A stretch of DNA of 43,828 bases from an uncultured Bdellovibrionales bacterium (GCA_937903155.1 CALCZU010000088.1:1-43828), one strand, 5' to 3'; shown: positions 7,287-16,693, numbered from the stretch's first letter. The notes: generated by a model not told the origin, from the letters alone. A program made the numbers and translations.

Positions 7287-9650
7287 TTATTGTAATTGCC
7301 GCTGACGCGTCACTTCAACTTGATTTACATCAATTAGTTGAGGAGCTTTGTCAAAAAGGCTTTCGAGCAATTGAGTGACATTTTCGACATACTCAATTTT
7401 GAGTTGTGTCTTCACTTCATCCGGAACATCTCGCAAGTCTTTCTCATTTCTCTTGGGCAAAATGACTCGCTCAATTCCGGCTCGATGAGCCGCGGTGACT
7501 TTTTCTTTTATCCCTCCGACAGGCATAATTGCTCCTCTCAGAGTGATCTCTCCCGTCATCGCAATTCTGGGATCAATTCCTTTTCCCATGAAGAGCGACG
7601 CTATCGTCGTAAAAAGAGCGACTCCGGCCGAGGGGCCGTCTTTAGGAATCGCTCCACTTGGAACGTGGATGTGCAGATCTTTTTTCACATATTCAAACCC
7701 AGGGACGAGTGTTGGAAGATTGGCTCTCACCAAACTCAACGCGATTTGCGCCGATTCTTTCATCACGTCGCCCAGAGACCCAGTTAAGATAAGTTTTCCT
7801 TCGCCCGGCATGAGGCTCGATTCAATGAAAAGAATCTCTCCGCCCTGTGGAGTCCAAGCGAGGCCGGTAACCACTCCAGGAGCTGAAGCTTTTTCAGCAA
7901 CCTCATGAATAAATCGATCGGGGCCCAGAATCTCCTCGATGTCTTTTGGCTCGAGCTGGAAATATTCAAGCGGTTGCGATTTTAAAATCTTCTCGCTCAT
8001 CGCCCGAGAAAGCGCCGCAAGAAGTCGCTTTAACTCTCTCACGCCCGCTTCGCGAGTGTGATTGTGAATCACTCGGATCAATGCCGCATCACTGACCTTC
8101 AATTTTTCTTTCGTGATGCCGTGATCTTTCAACTCCTTTGGTAGGAGATGATTCTTAGCGATGTGAAGTTTTTCACCCGTCGTGTATCCATTCACTTCGA
8201 TAACTTCCATGCGATCTCTGAGGGGTGCCGGGATGCTATCGAGCGAATTAGCCGTCGTAACAAAAAAGACTTTTGAAAGATCATACGAGACATCTAGGTA
8301 GTGATCCGAGAAAGTCGTATTCTGTTCGGGGTCTAAAACTTCGAGTAAAGCTGCGGACGGATCTCCGCCGTAGCCGGTCGAAAGCTTGTCAATTTCATCT
8401 AATAAAAATACCGGGTTGGTTTCACCCGCGCGTCGAATGGCTTGAACGATGCGTCCGGGCATTGCACCAACATAGGTGCGGCGATGTCCACGGATTTCAG
8501 CTTCATCTCGTACCCCGCCTAAAGAAGCTCGAACGAATTTTCTCCCAAGCGATTTCGCGATACTTTGCGCAATACTAGTTTTGCCAACCCCTGGAGGGCC
8601 TACTAATAAAAGAATCGGCGCTTTCGCTCCACTCGTCAGCTTCATCGTTGCAAGGTGCTCAATGATGCGCTTTTTGACTTTGTCTAAACCATAGTGATCT
8701 TCGTCGAGTGTTTTTCTCGCAAAATCAATATCGATGTTATTGGCTTCTTTATGAATCCAAGGCATGGCGATGAGATAGTCCAAGTAAGTTCGGATCACAT
8801 GCGATTCGGAACTTGAAGGTCCCATCGCTTCTAAGCGGTTGAGTTCTTCGAGCGCGATTTTTTCGACTTCTTTTGGCATCGAAGCTTTTTGAATTTTGGT
8901 TCTTAATTCGTCCTGTTCTTCCTCTTTCGATTCGCCGAGCTCTTCTTTAATCGCTCTTAAATGTTCTCTGAGAATCGTTTCTCTCTGGACTCGATTCATC
9001 TTCTTAGAAAGTCGGTCTCGGATATCGCTTTGGATCGTCAAAGAATCCTTTTGGCTCTGCATGAGCTCAAGCAATGCGAGCACTCTTTCTTTGACGGATT
9101 CGGTTTCTAAAAGCTCTTGCTTTTTGTGACGAGTAATCTCGAGATTGGCTGCGCAAAGAAATGATAAGTGTGAGAGATCGTCTAATCCCTCGAGAAGTTC
9201 TGTCAGACGGCTTGTATCTGATGGTAAAAGGTTTAGAATCTCTTTCGCCATGAGTTTTAAACTTTGAACGAGCGCTTTTTCAACTCCTTCGTCAAGCCCT
9301 GCTTTGTCGATTAAGGTTTCAGCGTCCGCCGTAATATATCCATTCTGTTCTTGAAGATGAGAGAGCGTTTGGCGCGATTCTCCGCGAACTAAGACAGTGT
9401 ATCCGCTCTCGTGGGTCCCTTTAATTTTTTCAATCTTACAAAGAGTTCCGACATGGTAAAGATCTTCGGGAGAGCAATCTTTATCGTCCTCGGTTTTGCG
9501 AGTGACTAAAAGGATCCAATTGTCGCTGGCTTTCGCCGCATCGACTGCGGCCAATGTTTTTTTGCGACCGACAGAAACCGGCATGATAATGCCAGGAAAG
9601 ATGACGGTATCGCGGACTGGGAGGACAGGAATATTTTTTGAGTGCTTCAT
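7287..9650 (-). CDS. lon: ATP-dependent Lon protease
   Basis: About 787 residues, the normal LonA length. It has an N-terminal substrate-binding LAN domain opening with IPVLPVRDTVIFPG, a coiled-coil middle, an AAA+ module with Walker A GPPGVGKTS and Walker B FLLDEIDK, and a C-terminal protease domain with the Ser nucleophile in PKDGPSAG and the Lys partner in GGIKEKV. It degrades misfolded and regulatory proteins in the cytoplasm. I placed the start at the ATG at 9650, which has a GGAAAGG ribosome site 6 nt away, instead of the TTG 21 bases upstream. Downstream by 17 nt is the Crp/Fnr gene, so a protease and a transcription factor appear co-transcribed. Confidence 0.97.
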   Translation of the reverse strand: MKHSKNIPVLPVRDTVIFPGIIMPVSVGRKKTLAAVDAAKASDNWILLVTRKTEDDKDCSPEDLYHVGTLCKIEKIKGTHESGYTVLVRGESRQTLSHLQEQNGYITADAETLIDKAGLDEGVEKALVQSLKLMAKEILNLLPSDTSRLTELLEGLDDLSHLSFLCAANLEITRHKKQELLETESVKERVLALLELMQSQKDSLTIQSDIRDRLSKKMNRVQRETILREHLRAIKEELGESKEEEQDELRTKIQKASMPKEVEKIALEELNRLEAMGPSSSESHVIRTYLDYLIAMPWIHKEANNIDIDFARKTLDEDHYGLDKVKKRIIEHLATMKLTSGAKAPILLLVGPPGVGKTSIAQSIAKSLGRKFVRASLGGVRDEAEIRGHRRTYVGAMPGRIVQAIRRAGETNPVFLLDEIDKLSTGYGGDPSAALLEVLDPEQNTTFSDHYLDVSYDLSKVFFVTTANSLDSIPAPLRDRMEVIEVNGYTTGEKLHIAKNHLLPKELKDHGITKEKLKVSDAALIRVIHNHTREAGVRELKRLLAALSRAMSEKILKSQPLEYFQLEPKDIEEILGPDRFIHEVAEKASAPGVVTGLAWTPQGGEILFIESSLMPGEGKLILTGSLGDVMKESAQIALSLVRANLPTLVPGFEYVKKDLHIHVPSGAIPKDGPSAGVALFTTIASLFMGKGIDPRIAMTGEITLRGAIMPVGGIKEKVTAAHRAGIERVILPKRNEKDLRDVPDEVKTQLKIEYVENVTQLLESLFDKAPQLIDVNQVEVTRQRQLQ

Positions 9651-9704
9651 AAGTGACCTTTCCAGAGTCAATTGCGACCCCTATCTGTTAGGATGAGTAC
9701 GAAA

Positions 9705-9733
9705 TGGAAATGGTCAAGTGCTTAGGGTATAAT
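9705..9733 (+). promoter_or_regulatory. Predicted sigma-70 promoter for the DOMON-like gene
   Basis: A perfect TATAAT -10 box lies at 9728-9733. A 4/6 -35 box (TGGAAA) lies at 9705-9710 with the ideal 17-base spacer. It points toward the TTG-initiated gene at 9766, giving a leader of about 25 nt. It sits in the divergent region upstream of lon. Confidence 0.6.
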
Positions 9734-9765
9734 CAACGGATAACGTTGCGCTAAAAGGGAAAATT

Positions 9766-10305
9766 TTGAACTCCTATCCGCTCATTCCATTTGCAATTTC
9801 CAGTCCGCATCATTCTGTTTCCGTCGGGGTGACAAATCACCCCAACTCTCTGTCTTTAGAGTATGCATTAATTGGTCCGATTTCTGAGATCGAAGTCCCA
9901 AAACTTTCAAGCAGGCCCATGCGCAAAGTCGGACTGTATCAAACGACCTGTTTCGAGGCTTTTATCGGCAACGACAAAGGGGAATATCTCGAATGGAATT
10001 TTTCGCCTTCACAAGACTGGTGTGTTTTTGATTTTGAAAGCTATCGAGTTTCTTCGAAGAGAGAATTGAACGAGAATTTTTTCCATGATCTCAAGGTGCA
10101 CTTTGGGACTTCGGATCTCAAACTAGATGTCAGTTTAAAATTGGATGAGATCCGAAAAACCTTAGGCGGTTCGGAAACGCTTAAATTAGGGTTAAGTGCC
10201 GTCGTTGAAACCGTTGACGGAACCCTCCAATATTTTTCTCTCAAACATGCTACGGATAAACCTGACTTTCATCGCTCCGGAAGTTTCCTGATCGATCTTG
10301 TGTAA
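9766..10305 (+). CDS. DOMON-like domain protein
   Basis: A 179-residue single-domain protein that starts with TTG, supported by an AAAAGGGA site 5 nt upstream and a good promoter. The features LYQTTCFEAFIG, EYLEWNFSPSQDWCVFDFESYR and a C-terminal YFSLKH-x5-PDFHRSGSFLIDL match what I know of the stand-alone DOMON-like family found in many proteobacteria and cyanobacteria, a beta-sandwich related to sugar- or haem-binding DOMON domains. There is no signal peptide, so it is probably cytoplasmic. No enzymatic role is established from the sequence. It converges with the VKOR fusion gene, with 4 nt between the stops. Confidence 0.7.
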   Translation: MNSYPLIPFAISSPHHSVSVGVTNHPNSLSLEYALIGPISEIEVPKLSSRPMRKVGLYQTTCFEAFIGNDKGEYLEWNFSPSQDWCVFDFESYRVSSKRELNENFFHDLKVHFGTSDLKLDVSLKLDEIRKTLGGSETLKLGLSAVVETVDGTLQYFSLKHATDKPDFHRSGSFLIDLV

Positions 10306-10309
10306 AGAA

Positions 10310-12358
10310 TTATTTCTTTGAGAGTTGTAACCAGGCGAAGATTCTCTCCTGAAAGTGGGGGTCTTTCCAGTTTTGAGAGCCGCTTAAAAACGTTAAGATC
10401 TCTCCGTGGCTTCCCACTAGAAAGGTTCTTGGAACCTCGTAACCCATGCCGATCTGAGAAGCGACCCCGCCTTCTGGGTTTCGAAAGCTGAAGACTTCTT
10501 TTCCGTAGGGCGCCAAGAAATCTGAAATCACTTTTGCGTCTTCGTTTTTTTGAACCGAAATCAGATGCAGTTTTCCATGAGCGGCGTCTAACTTTTTGGA
10601 GAATTCGAGAAGTTCAGGGAGTTCCTCTTGGCACGGACCGCACCATGTTGCCCAAAAGTGAATGAGAGAAGGTTGCTGAACGATTTTTGCAAGAGAAGTT
10701 TTTTTGCCATCGTGGGTGGTGATATTGAAATTCATTCGACTGTAGCGAGGGAGTCCTTGGTTTTGGCAGGCTCCTGTGCGGGTTTTGACTTTGGCGAGCG
10801 CGTTTTCGATAGAAGCGTTAAGGTTTGAATGAGCGCTGGTCCAGACTTCAGAAATTTCGCCATTCGGAGCGATGATGAAGGTGGTAGGGGTTGAATTGAC
10901 TCCGTAAAGTTCGGAGACTCTTCCAGAGTCGGTCAAGACAGGAAATAAGACTTTCGCGTTTTTGACAAATGTCTGAGTAATTCTGCGATGGGAGGTTCCA
11001 TCTTCTTTATCCAATTTAATATTACTGACGGAGACGATGTTATATTTTCCGGGGTGTGCGGCTTGATGTTTTATCAGCTTTGGAATTTCGACAACACAGT
11101 GGGAACAGGTTGAAGACCAAAAAACTAAGAAGGTTGGCTTTCCATTTGATTTTCCGTTGAAGTCGAATACTTCTCCGCTATTCAGTTCATTGAGCGTGAA
11201 CGTCGGTGCGCATTTTCCTACCAGGTCGCTCGACGGGTAGTAGCGGGGAATAGACTTGTATTGAATTGTGTTTTTTCCTTCGGCCACTTCTCGAATCAGA
11301 GTTTTGACGTCTTTAGTGGGCTCGACCGGCGAGTTTAGACTTGGAAGTTTCAGAGCGACTAAAGTTCCGTCTGAGGTGATAAGTGTCAGAAACGGCCTTT
11401 CCAAAGCATCGAGGCGTTTTTGAACCTCGTGGTTGGGATCGACAAGCACAGTGAGATTTTCGGGCAATGGCAACGCCTTGATAAACTCCCATGACGTTTG
11501 AAATGGAGAGTCTTGTTCTTTAGAAATCACAACGTAAAAATCTATTCGGGGGGAAGTCTCTCGAATAAATTTTTCGATTTCGACAAGCGCCTGCTCAGAA
11601 TAGGCATAGCCCGGAATGTGGAAGAAAAGTGCGACGGGCCGACCTTTTCCGATTTTAGATTGAAGATTAAAATCCCGAGTACGGCCGTTTTTCTGTAAGA
11701 GTTTTAGTGGAGCGGGTATTTTGAAAGCGCCTTTGTCCCAATTTGCTCCGGATTCGACGATTAAGTTATCGTTCGACACTGTAGGTTTGAGGGTCGCTCG
11801 GTAGACTTTTTGAAGTCCGACCGTGCCTGCCAGAAGTACTAAGGCCATCGCAAGATTCCATTTCTGCGCTTGAAGCGTGAAAACAGAGGAATTGTGACGA
11901 AGTGTGGGTTTTTTCCGAAGATAAATTCCTGAGAGTAGGGGACACATGAAGTGAATCAAGTAGAGTCTCAAACACCAAAGACAAAGAAACCCCACTTTTA
12001 TGGTGGAAACATAATAGAGATAAACAGAGAAGAGCGACAGAAGAATTCCAATCGCAAAAACGCTTTGCATGTCTTCTCGACTTCGCTGACGGAAGAAAAT
12101 CAACCCAAGTAAGAGGAGATAAACGGGAATGGCCAGGGCGGCCAGCGGAACGCCGAAAAGCTCGGAATACTGGCTCGTATTCACGATCTCGCAATTCGTT
12201 GTTTGAGTTTCGGGGCAGTTTGCTAGCGCCACGTTCGCGCTGCCATACATCTGGTTTTCGTGATGCCAAGTCAGATATCCTGCAATCCCTGTCCCGATTA
12301 AGAGAAAGAGAGTCAGCAAATAAAGCGCCCAGAGAGATCTTGGTTTTTCAAAAGACAT
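10310..12358 (-). CDS. VKOR-thioredoxin fusion with three Trx-fold domains
   Basis: A 682-residue membrane protein. Residues 1-190 form a vitamin K epoxide reductase domain: about five membrane segments, the loop pair Cys48 and Cys56 (same 8-residue spacing as human VKOR C43/C51), and the quinone-side Cys126-LW-Cys129. Three thioredoxin-fold segments follow on the periplasmic side. The first (about 205-365) has FFHIPGYAYSEQ where the active site should be and no cysteines. The second (about 380-525) has WSSTCSHC (Cys418/421), and the third (about 540-680) has WATWCGPC (Cys573/576). VKOR-Trx fusions are known to oxidise periplasmic thiols and pass electrons to quinone, replacing DsbB/DsbA. The TlpA-like tails here may instead reduce or isomerise. 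The gene stands alone, facing the polysaccharide locus. Confidence 0.88.
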   Translation of the reverse strand: MSFEKPRSLWALYLLTLFLLIGTGIAGYLTWHHENQMYGSANVALANCPETQTTNCEIVNTSQYSELFGVPLAALAIPVYLLLLGLIFFRQRSREDMQSVFAIGILLSLFSVYLYYVSTIKVGFLCLWCLRLYLIHFMCPLLSGIYLRKKPTLRHNSSVFTLQAQKWNLAMALVLLAGTVGLQKVYRATLKPTVSNDNLIVESGANWDKGAFKIPAPLKLLQKNGRTRDFNLQSKIGKGRPVALFFHIPGYAYSEQALVEIEKFIRETSPRIDFYVVISKEQDSPFQTSWEFIKALPLPENLTVLVDPNHEVQKRLDALERPFLTLITSDGTLVALKLPSLNSPVEPTKDVKTLIREVAEGKNTIQYKSIPRYYPSSDLVGKCAPTFTLNELNSGEVFDFNGKSNGKPTFLVFWSSTCSHCVVEIPKLIKHQAAHPGKYNIVSVSNIKLDKEDGTSHRRITQTFVKNAKVLFPVLTDSGRVSELYGVNSTPTTFIIAPNGEISEVWTSAHSNLNASIENALAKVKTRTGACQNQGLPRYSRMNFNITTHDGKKTSLAKIVQQPSLIHFWATWCGPCQEELPELLEFSKKLDAAHGKLHLISVQKNEDAKVISDFLAPYGKEVFSFRNPEGGVASQIGMGYEVPRTFLVGSHGEILTFLSGSQNWKDPHFQERIFAWLQLSKK

Positions 12359-12473
12359 AAAACTCCATGAGTTTTCAAAAGCAGTGCGAGGCGCTATTAT
12401 ATCTCGAGCAGTTAGCCAACTCAGTAAAAAATGAACGACATAAAATCACGGTCTTTGAAGGGCGGTTGATACG

Positions 12474-14225
12474 GTGCAAGCAATGCAATGTGTACGAAAC
12501 CTCAGAAAAGATTTTTCAAGTTTGCTCGCCTTTGTTTTTTGGAGTTTTTTGGCGATTCTCTTAGTTCCTTTATCTATTCACCCTCGTTTATATGATCTTG
12601 CGAACCCTTTGATCGAGCCGCACCCTTGGAGACAAAATCAAACCGCTTTAACCTCATATTATTTTCACAAGGGTTTTGGGAGTTTTTTCGATTATCGTAG
12701 TCCGCTCGACGGCAAACTCTGGAATTACGTTATCGAGTTTCCGCTCTATCAATGGCTTGTCGGAAAGCTCATGCACACCGGACTTTCTTTGGAAGTGTCG
12801 GGAAGACTGGTTTCTCTACTTTGTTTTTTTGTGGGCAGTCTTTTTCTTTATCACACTGTTGAACGGCTTCTTTCGAAAGAGGTTGCGCTCTGGACTTGGG
12901 TCATTTATCTCATTTCGCCTTTCAATATCGTCTATTCTCGCGTGTTTTTAATCGACCCTTTTGTACAATGTTTTTGTCTCATGACCGGCTATTGTTGCAC
13001 TCGCCTTGTAGGGCGCTCGTTTAAAGTCACGCCCTTTTTTCTGACAACTGTTTTGGGAGTCGTCGCAAGCATGGGGAAGGTCACGGTTTGGTTTTCACTC
13101 GCGCTCTGTCTGTCGATGATTTTGTTTTATCTCGTTTTCATCCGTAAAAATCCTTGGCAAGAGTATCGTTTCGTTCTTCTTTCTTTTTTCATCCAAGGCG
13201 TTTTTGCTCTCCTTTGGATGGCATGGTCGAGCAAAATTTACGCCTTAAACGGATCCTACAATGCTCCTCGATGGTTTTTTGGAGAGGTTTTTCAGAGATT
13301 TCAATGGGAGGACTGGCAGGTTCTTTTTAAAACGGTCGGCCGTAATTATTTCGCTGATTTTTTAACGCTTCCGTTTCTCATTGCTTTTTTATGGGGGCGA
13401 GAGAATCGGGCGGCGCGAATGATTGGCCTTTTGACAATCCTCGTTCCGGTTTTGATTCTATTTAATATCCACGTCCACCATGATTATTATTTTATTACCG
13501 AGAGTCCGTACCTTTGTATTCTAGCGGCGTTGGGATTAGAAAGCCTTTTTCGCATCGAAAAAACTTGGGTGAGAACGACGTTCTTGTTTTTGATGATGGT
13601 TTTGCTTGTCCGAAAATTGGTGCATTACGATGATTCGGTGGGAATTCTTTACCACGATTACCGACCGGATATCGCCGAGGCTTTAAAATTAAAACAACTC
13701 ACACAAGAAAAGGAACTGATTTACTACGAGTCTGATTCTGCCGGGAGATACTGGATTCCTCTCTACTCCGAACGCTACGTTCTTCTTGCGCCAAGTATCT
13801 ATTTTGGAGAAGGCCCTGCCTATTCGAATAACCTAAAACCCGATGTTTTCTGGCTTGAAACAGAGGAATCTTTTCAACGGTTAAAGAATTATTCCACCGT
13901 AGAACTCTCGACCGATGGTTCTGAATTTTCGATTTATCGAGTTTTTGAAAATTTTTCTGAAAAATCTTTTCCGCTTTCGATGCCTCGAGTCAGTACCCGG
14001 TCTGACGCGATGCCGAAGAAGATTTCGAGTGAATTTACACCTCATGTTATCAGTTGCGGAGCGAAGTCGGGGCATATTGTGCTGAACTTTCAAGGGGTTT
14101 ACGCCCGCATTGTACTGCGTTCCCACTCCAATGGAAATGACTACACGCTTCCTTATCGGCCCTTTCTTTATCTTCCTGCCGAAAGCATTCTCGGTTGTGA
14201 CTACGATGTGTCATTACGCAAATAA
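12474..14225 (+). CDS. GT39/ArnT-like integral membrane glycosyltransferase
   Basis: About 583 residues, starting at GTG 12474 or the ATG three codons later; neither has a strong ribosome site. It has about 10 hydrophobic segments in the first 390 residues and a soluble C-terminal region. The early loop motif EPHPWRQNQTA corresponds to the H-x-[WF]RQ-x-x-T signature of RgtA/ArnT-type proteins that use polyprenyl-phosphate sugars as donors on the periplasmic face. It heads the rightward polysaccharide cluster. It probably adds a sugar to a lipid-linked glycan or lipid A; donor and acceptor are unknown. Confidence 0.75.
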   Translation: MQAMQCVRNLRKDFSSLLAFVFWSFLAILLVPLSIHPRLYDLANPLIEPHPWRQNQTALTSYYFHKGFGSFFDYRSPLDGKLWNYVIEFPLYQWLVGKLMHTGLSLEVSGRLVSLLCFFVGSLFLYHTVERLLSKEVALWTWVIYLISPFNIVYSRVFLIDPFVQCFCLMTGYCCTRLVGRSFKVTPFFLTTVLGVVASMGKVTVWFSLALCLSMILFYLVFIRKNPWQEYRFVLLSFFIQGVFALLWMAWSSKIYALNGSYNAPRWFFGEVFQRFQWEDWQVLFKTVGRNYFADFLTLPFLIAFLWGRENRAARMIGLLTILVPVLILFNIHVHHDYYFITESPYLCILAALGLESLFRIEKTWVRTTFLFLMMVLLVRKLVHYDDSVGILYHDYRPDIAEALKLKQLTQEKELIYYESDSAGRYWIPLYSERYVLLAPSIYFGEGPAYSNNLKPDVFWLETEESFQRLKNYSTVELSTDGSEFSIYRVFENFSEKSFPLSMPRVSTRSDAMPKKISSEFTPHVISCGAKSGHIVLNFQGVYARIVLRSHSNGNDYTLPYRPFLYLPAESILGCDYDVSLRK

Positions 14226-14226
14226 G

Positions 14227-14250
14227 AATTGTTAAGATTTCACAACAATT
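14227..14250. repeat. Inverted repeat in gap before the ABC permease
   Basis: AATTGTT at 14227-14233 and AACAATT at 14244-14250 are perfect 7-base arms around a 10-base loop, directly after the stop of the membrane glycosyltransferase. There is no T-run, so it is not a classical terminator. It could be a weak attenuator or an operator, or chance in AT-rich DNA. Confidence 0.3.
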
Positions 14251-14283
14251 GTGTCGATATGCTTATTGAGAACTCTCAAGGCT

Positions 14284-15156
14284 ATGTTCAATCGATTCAG
14301 AAATTCAAATTCCCAGTATGAGATCTTGATCTCCGCGAAGCCGGGCATTGCCTTGCCGAACGTTCGCGAAGTCTGGCAGTACCGCGATCTTCTGTTTCTA
14401 TTTGTGCAAAGAGAATTTATTTCGAAGTACCGTCAAACTGTTTTGGGACCTTTGTGGTACATCATTCAGCCGCTACTACTCTCCGGAATTTTTACGGTGG
14501 TGTTCGGAAATATTGCACAACTTCCGACAGATGGAATTCCTCCGGTCTTGTTCTATCTCTGTGGTCTCGCGACGTGGGGGTACTTCGGGCATTCGTTTGA
14601 AGGGACTGCGAACTCGCTTGTACTCAACGCGCATTTGATGAGTAAAGTCTATTTCCCAAGACTTATTGCTCCGCTAGCGGCAATCGCTTCGAAATTCATG
14701 ATGTTCTTCATTCAGTTTTCGCTTTTTGTGATTTGTTACTTCTACTTCAAGTGTTTCACTCAAGTCGGAGCACACTTACACTTCACGAATACGATCTTCT
14801 TTTTGCCTGTTCTATTTTTAATCGCGATGAGCTTAAGCCTGGGGGCGGGCTTGCTGATGGCGGCCGCTACTGCGAAGTATCGTGATCTCATTCACATCAT
14901 CGGTTTTATGATTCAGCTCTGGATGTATGCGACCCCGATTATCTTCCCAGCGACCCAATTTCCTCCAAAGTGGCGCTTCCTAATTTTTATAAATCCGATG
15001 GCGACGGTGGTCGAGGGAGTGCGTTTAGCTTTCTTAGGTCAGGGTTATTGGACGAATAAGTGTCTTTTCACAGCAATCGGAATCTCGGTCGTGGTTTTGA
15101 TCCTAGGACTCTTGGCTTTTGCAAAAACAGAACGAAACTTCATTGATACGGTATAA
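14284..15156 (+). CDS. Polysaccharide ABC transporter, permease (Wzm-like)
   Basis: A 290-residue ABC-2 type permease with six predicted membrane helices. Before the first helix is the amphipathic 'LPNVREVWQYRDLLFLFVQREF' type segment, then KYRQTVLGPLWYIIQPLL, the usual signature of Wzm/KpsM/RfbA export permeases. With the next gene it should pump a polyprenyl-linked O-antigen, capsule or similar polymer from cytoplasm to periplasm. I favour the ATG at 14284; an in-frame GTG at 14251 would add 11 residues but has no ribosome site. The ATPase starts immediately after the stop. Confidence 0.88.
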   Translation: MFNRFRNSNSQYEILISAKPGIALPNVREVWQYRDLLFLFVQREFISKYRQTVLGPLWYIIQPLLLSGIFTVVFGNIAQLPTDGIPPVLFYLCGLATWGYFGHSFEGTANSLVLNAHLMSKVYFPRLIAPLAAIASKFMMFFIQFSLFVICYFYFKCFTQVGAHLHFTNTIFFLPVLFLIAMSLSLGAGLLMAAATAKYRDLIHIIGFMIQLWMYATPIIFPATQFPPKWRFLIFINPMATVVEGVRLAFLGQGYWTNKCLFTAIGISVVVLILGLLAFAKTERNFIDTV

Positions 15157-15963
15157 ATGAGCAACAATAATAAATATGTCATCGAAGTAAATCACCTTTC
15201 CAAGCTCTACGACTTGGGAATCATTGGCTCCCACACGTTACGGGAAAGTATCGATCGGTCTTGGCAGAGATTTAGAAATCGCTCGGTGCAATTAGACCCT
15301 TCTTCTCCGCAAATCGGCAGACAAGGACCTTTCTCCAACTCGATGTGGGCCTTGAAAGATATTTCTTTTAACGTCGAACACGGGGAAATTATCGGTTTAA
15401 TCGGCAGAAATGGCTGCGGAAAATCGACGCTTCTTAAAATTCTTTCGAGAATTACAGAGCCTACGAGCGGTCATGCGGTCATTCGAGGTCGTATTTCATC
15501 GCTTCTCGAAGTCGGTACCGGATTTCATGGAGAGCTTTCGGGTCGTGAGAATATCTATTTAAATGGTGCGATCTTAGGCATGCGAAAAAAAGAAATCGAA
15601 AAACATCTCGACCAGATTGTGGATTTTTCTGAAATTGGAACGTACATCGATACGCCCGTGAAACGCTATTCTTCCGGGATGTATGTCCGTCTGGCTTTTG
15701 CAGTCGCAGCACATTTGAATCAACAAGTTTTGATGATCGACGAAGTCTTAGCGGTTGGCGATCATGCGTTTCAACAAAAGTGTCTTGAAAAAACGCAGAA
15801 AATGGCCGGAACGGGGCGAACGATCTTATTTGTTAGTCACGATATCGATGCCGTCGAAAAACTTTGCCATAAATGCATCTATATGGAAGACGGCCAGATC
15901 ATTGAGATCGGCAAACCTCGGGACGTGATCCCGCTTTACACCCAGTCAAGGAAGGCGGCGTAA
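15157..15963 (+). CDS. Polysaccharide ABC transporter, ATPase (Wzt-like)
   Basis: A 268-residue nucleotide-binding subunit. Walker A is GRNGCGKST, the ABC signature is degenerate (YSSGMYVRLAF) as is usual for this export family, and Walker B is VLMIDEVLAVGD, with the switch His in SHD. It has a family-typical N-terminal extension of about 60 residues before WALKDISF. It lacks the C-terminal carbohydrate-binding domain found in Wzt proteins that recognise a capped O-antigen end, so it belongs to the short type that couples transport to synthesis without reading a chain terminus. It begins at the base after the permease stop (TAAATG), so the two subunits are translationally coupled. Confidence 0.92.
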   Translation: MSNNNKYVIEVNHLSKLYDLGIIGSHTLRESIDRSWQRFRNRSVQLDPSSPQIGRQGPFSNSMWALKDISFNVEHGEIIGLIGRNGCGKSTLLKILSRITEPTSGHAVIRGRISSLLEVGTGFHGELSGRENIYLNGAILGMRKKEIEKHLDQIVDFSEIGTYIDTPVKRYSSGMYVRLAFAVAAHLNQQVLMIDEVLAVGDHAFQQKCLEKTQKMAGTGRTILFVSHDIDAVEKLCHKCIYMEDGQIIEIGKPRDVIPLYTQSRKAA

Positions 15964-15964
15964 T

Positions 15965-16693
15965 TTGAAAACAACTCTTTTTATCCCGGTCAGAAACGAA
16001 AGCGTTGGCATCCGAGAAATTCTTCCTAAAATCAATCCGGAGTGGGTGGACGAAATCATTTTTGTGGACGGACATTCGACCGACGGCACTTGGGAATATT
16101 TAGAGTCGAAAGGCTATCGAGTTGTGCACCAAAAGTCACATGGCATTGCAGGGGCTTATTGGGAATGCGTCGAGGTGGCAAAAGGAGAAATCATTGTTGC
16201 ATTTAGTCCCGATGGCAACAGTCTTCCCGAGTTGATTCCAGAACTTATTGCAAAGATGAAGCAAGGTTACGACATGGTCATTGCTTCTCGTTACTTGCCG
16301 CCCGCGACGAGCGAAGACGATGATTTTGTTACGGCCTTCGGAAATCAAATGTTTACAAAGATGGTAAATATTTTCTTCGGTGGAAACTACACCGACAGCC
16401 TTGTGATGCTCAGAGCTTTCAGAAAAGATCTCGTTACCCGTCTTTCGATGGATCGCTATCATATTCCTGTTTTCGAGTACCAATTGGGGATTCGCTGCGC
16501 TCGTCAAAAAATGAAAGTCACCGAAATTCCCGGAAGCGAACCCAAACGCGTGGGCAACGTGCGAAAAATGAAGCCTATCTACAACGGCCTTTCACTTCTT
16601 TACCTAGTCGCCGCAGAAATTTTCGGATTTAAGAAGAAATCTCTTTTCCTCGACGCTCCTTCCTCCCCTTACCAGAAAAAACACGCCGCTTAA
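15965..16693 (+). CDS. Family 2 glycosyltransferase
   Basis: A 242-residue GT-A enzyme starting with TTG one base after the ATPase stop. The ribosome site GGAAGGCGG lies in the end of that gene. Motifs are FIPVRNE, DEIIFVDGHSTDGTW and FSPDGNS in the DXD position (one Asp kept). No membrane anchor is present, apart from a possible amphipathic C-terminal segment. Homologues of this layout transfer a sugar to dolichyl- or polyprenyl-phosphate, or extend a lipid-linked glycan. It is the last gene of the rightward GT39-Wzm-Wzt-GT2 operon, which fits it supplying the exported polymer or the donor for the membrane transferase. Confidence 0.85.
   Translation: MKTTLFIPVRNESVGIREILPKINPEWVDEIIFVDGHSTDGTWEYLESKGYRVVHQKSHGIAGAYWECVEVAKGEIIVAFSPDGNSLPELIPELIAKMKQGYDMVIASRYLPPATSEDDDFVTAFGNQMFTKMVNIFFGGNYTDSLVMLRAFRKDLVTRLSMDRYHIPVFEYQLGIRCARQKMKVTEIPGSEPKRVGNVRKMKPIYNGLSLLYLVAAEIFGFKKKSLFLDAPSSPYQKKHAA

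Noticed and set aside
7338..7908. Long open frames on the strand opposite lon
   Set aside because: They are antisense shadows of a fully conserved protease domain and have no ribosome sites or family features.
12367..12564. 65-residue open frame in the gap between the VKOR fusion and the GT39-like gene
   Set aside because: No ribosome site, no recognisable features, and it overlaps the start of a well-supported membrane protein in another frame.
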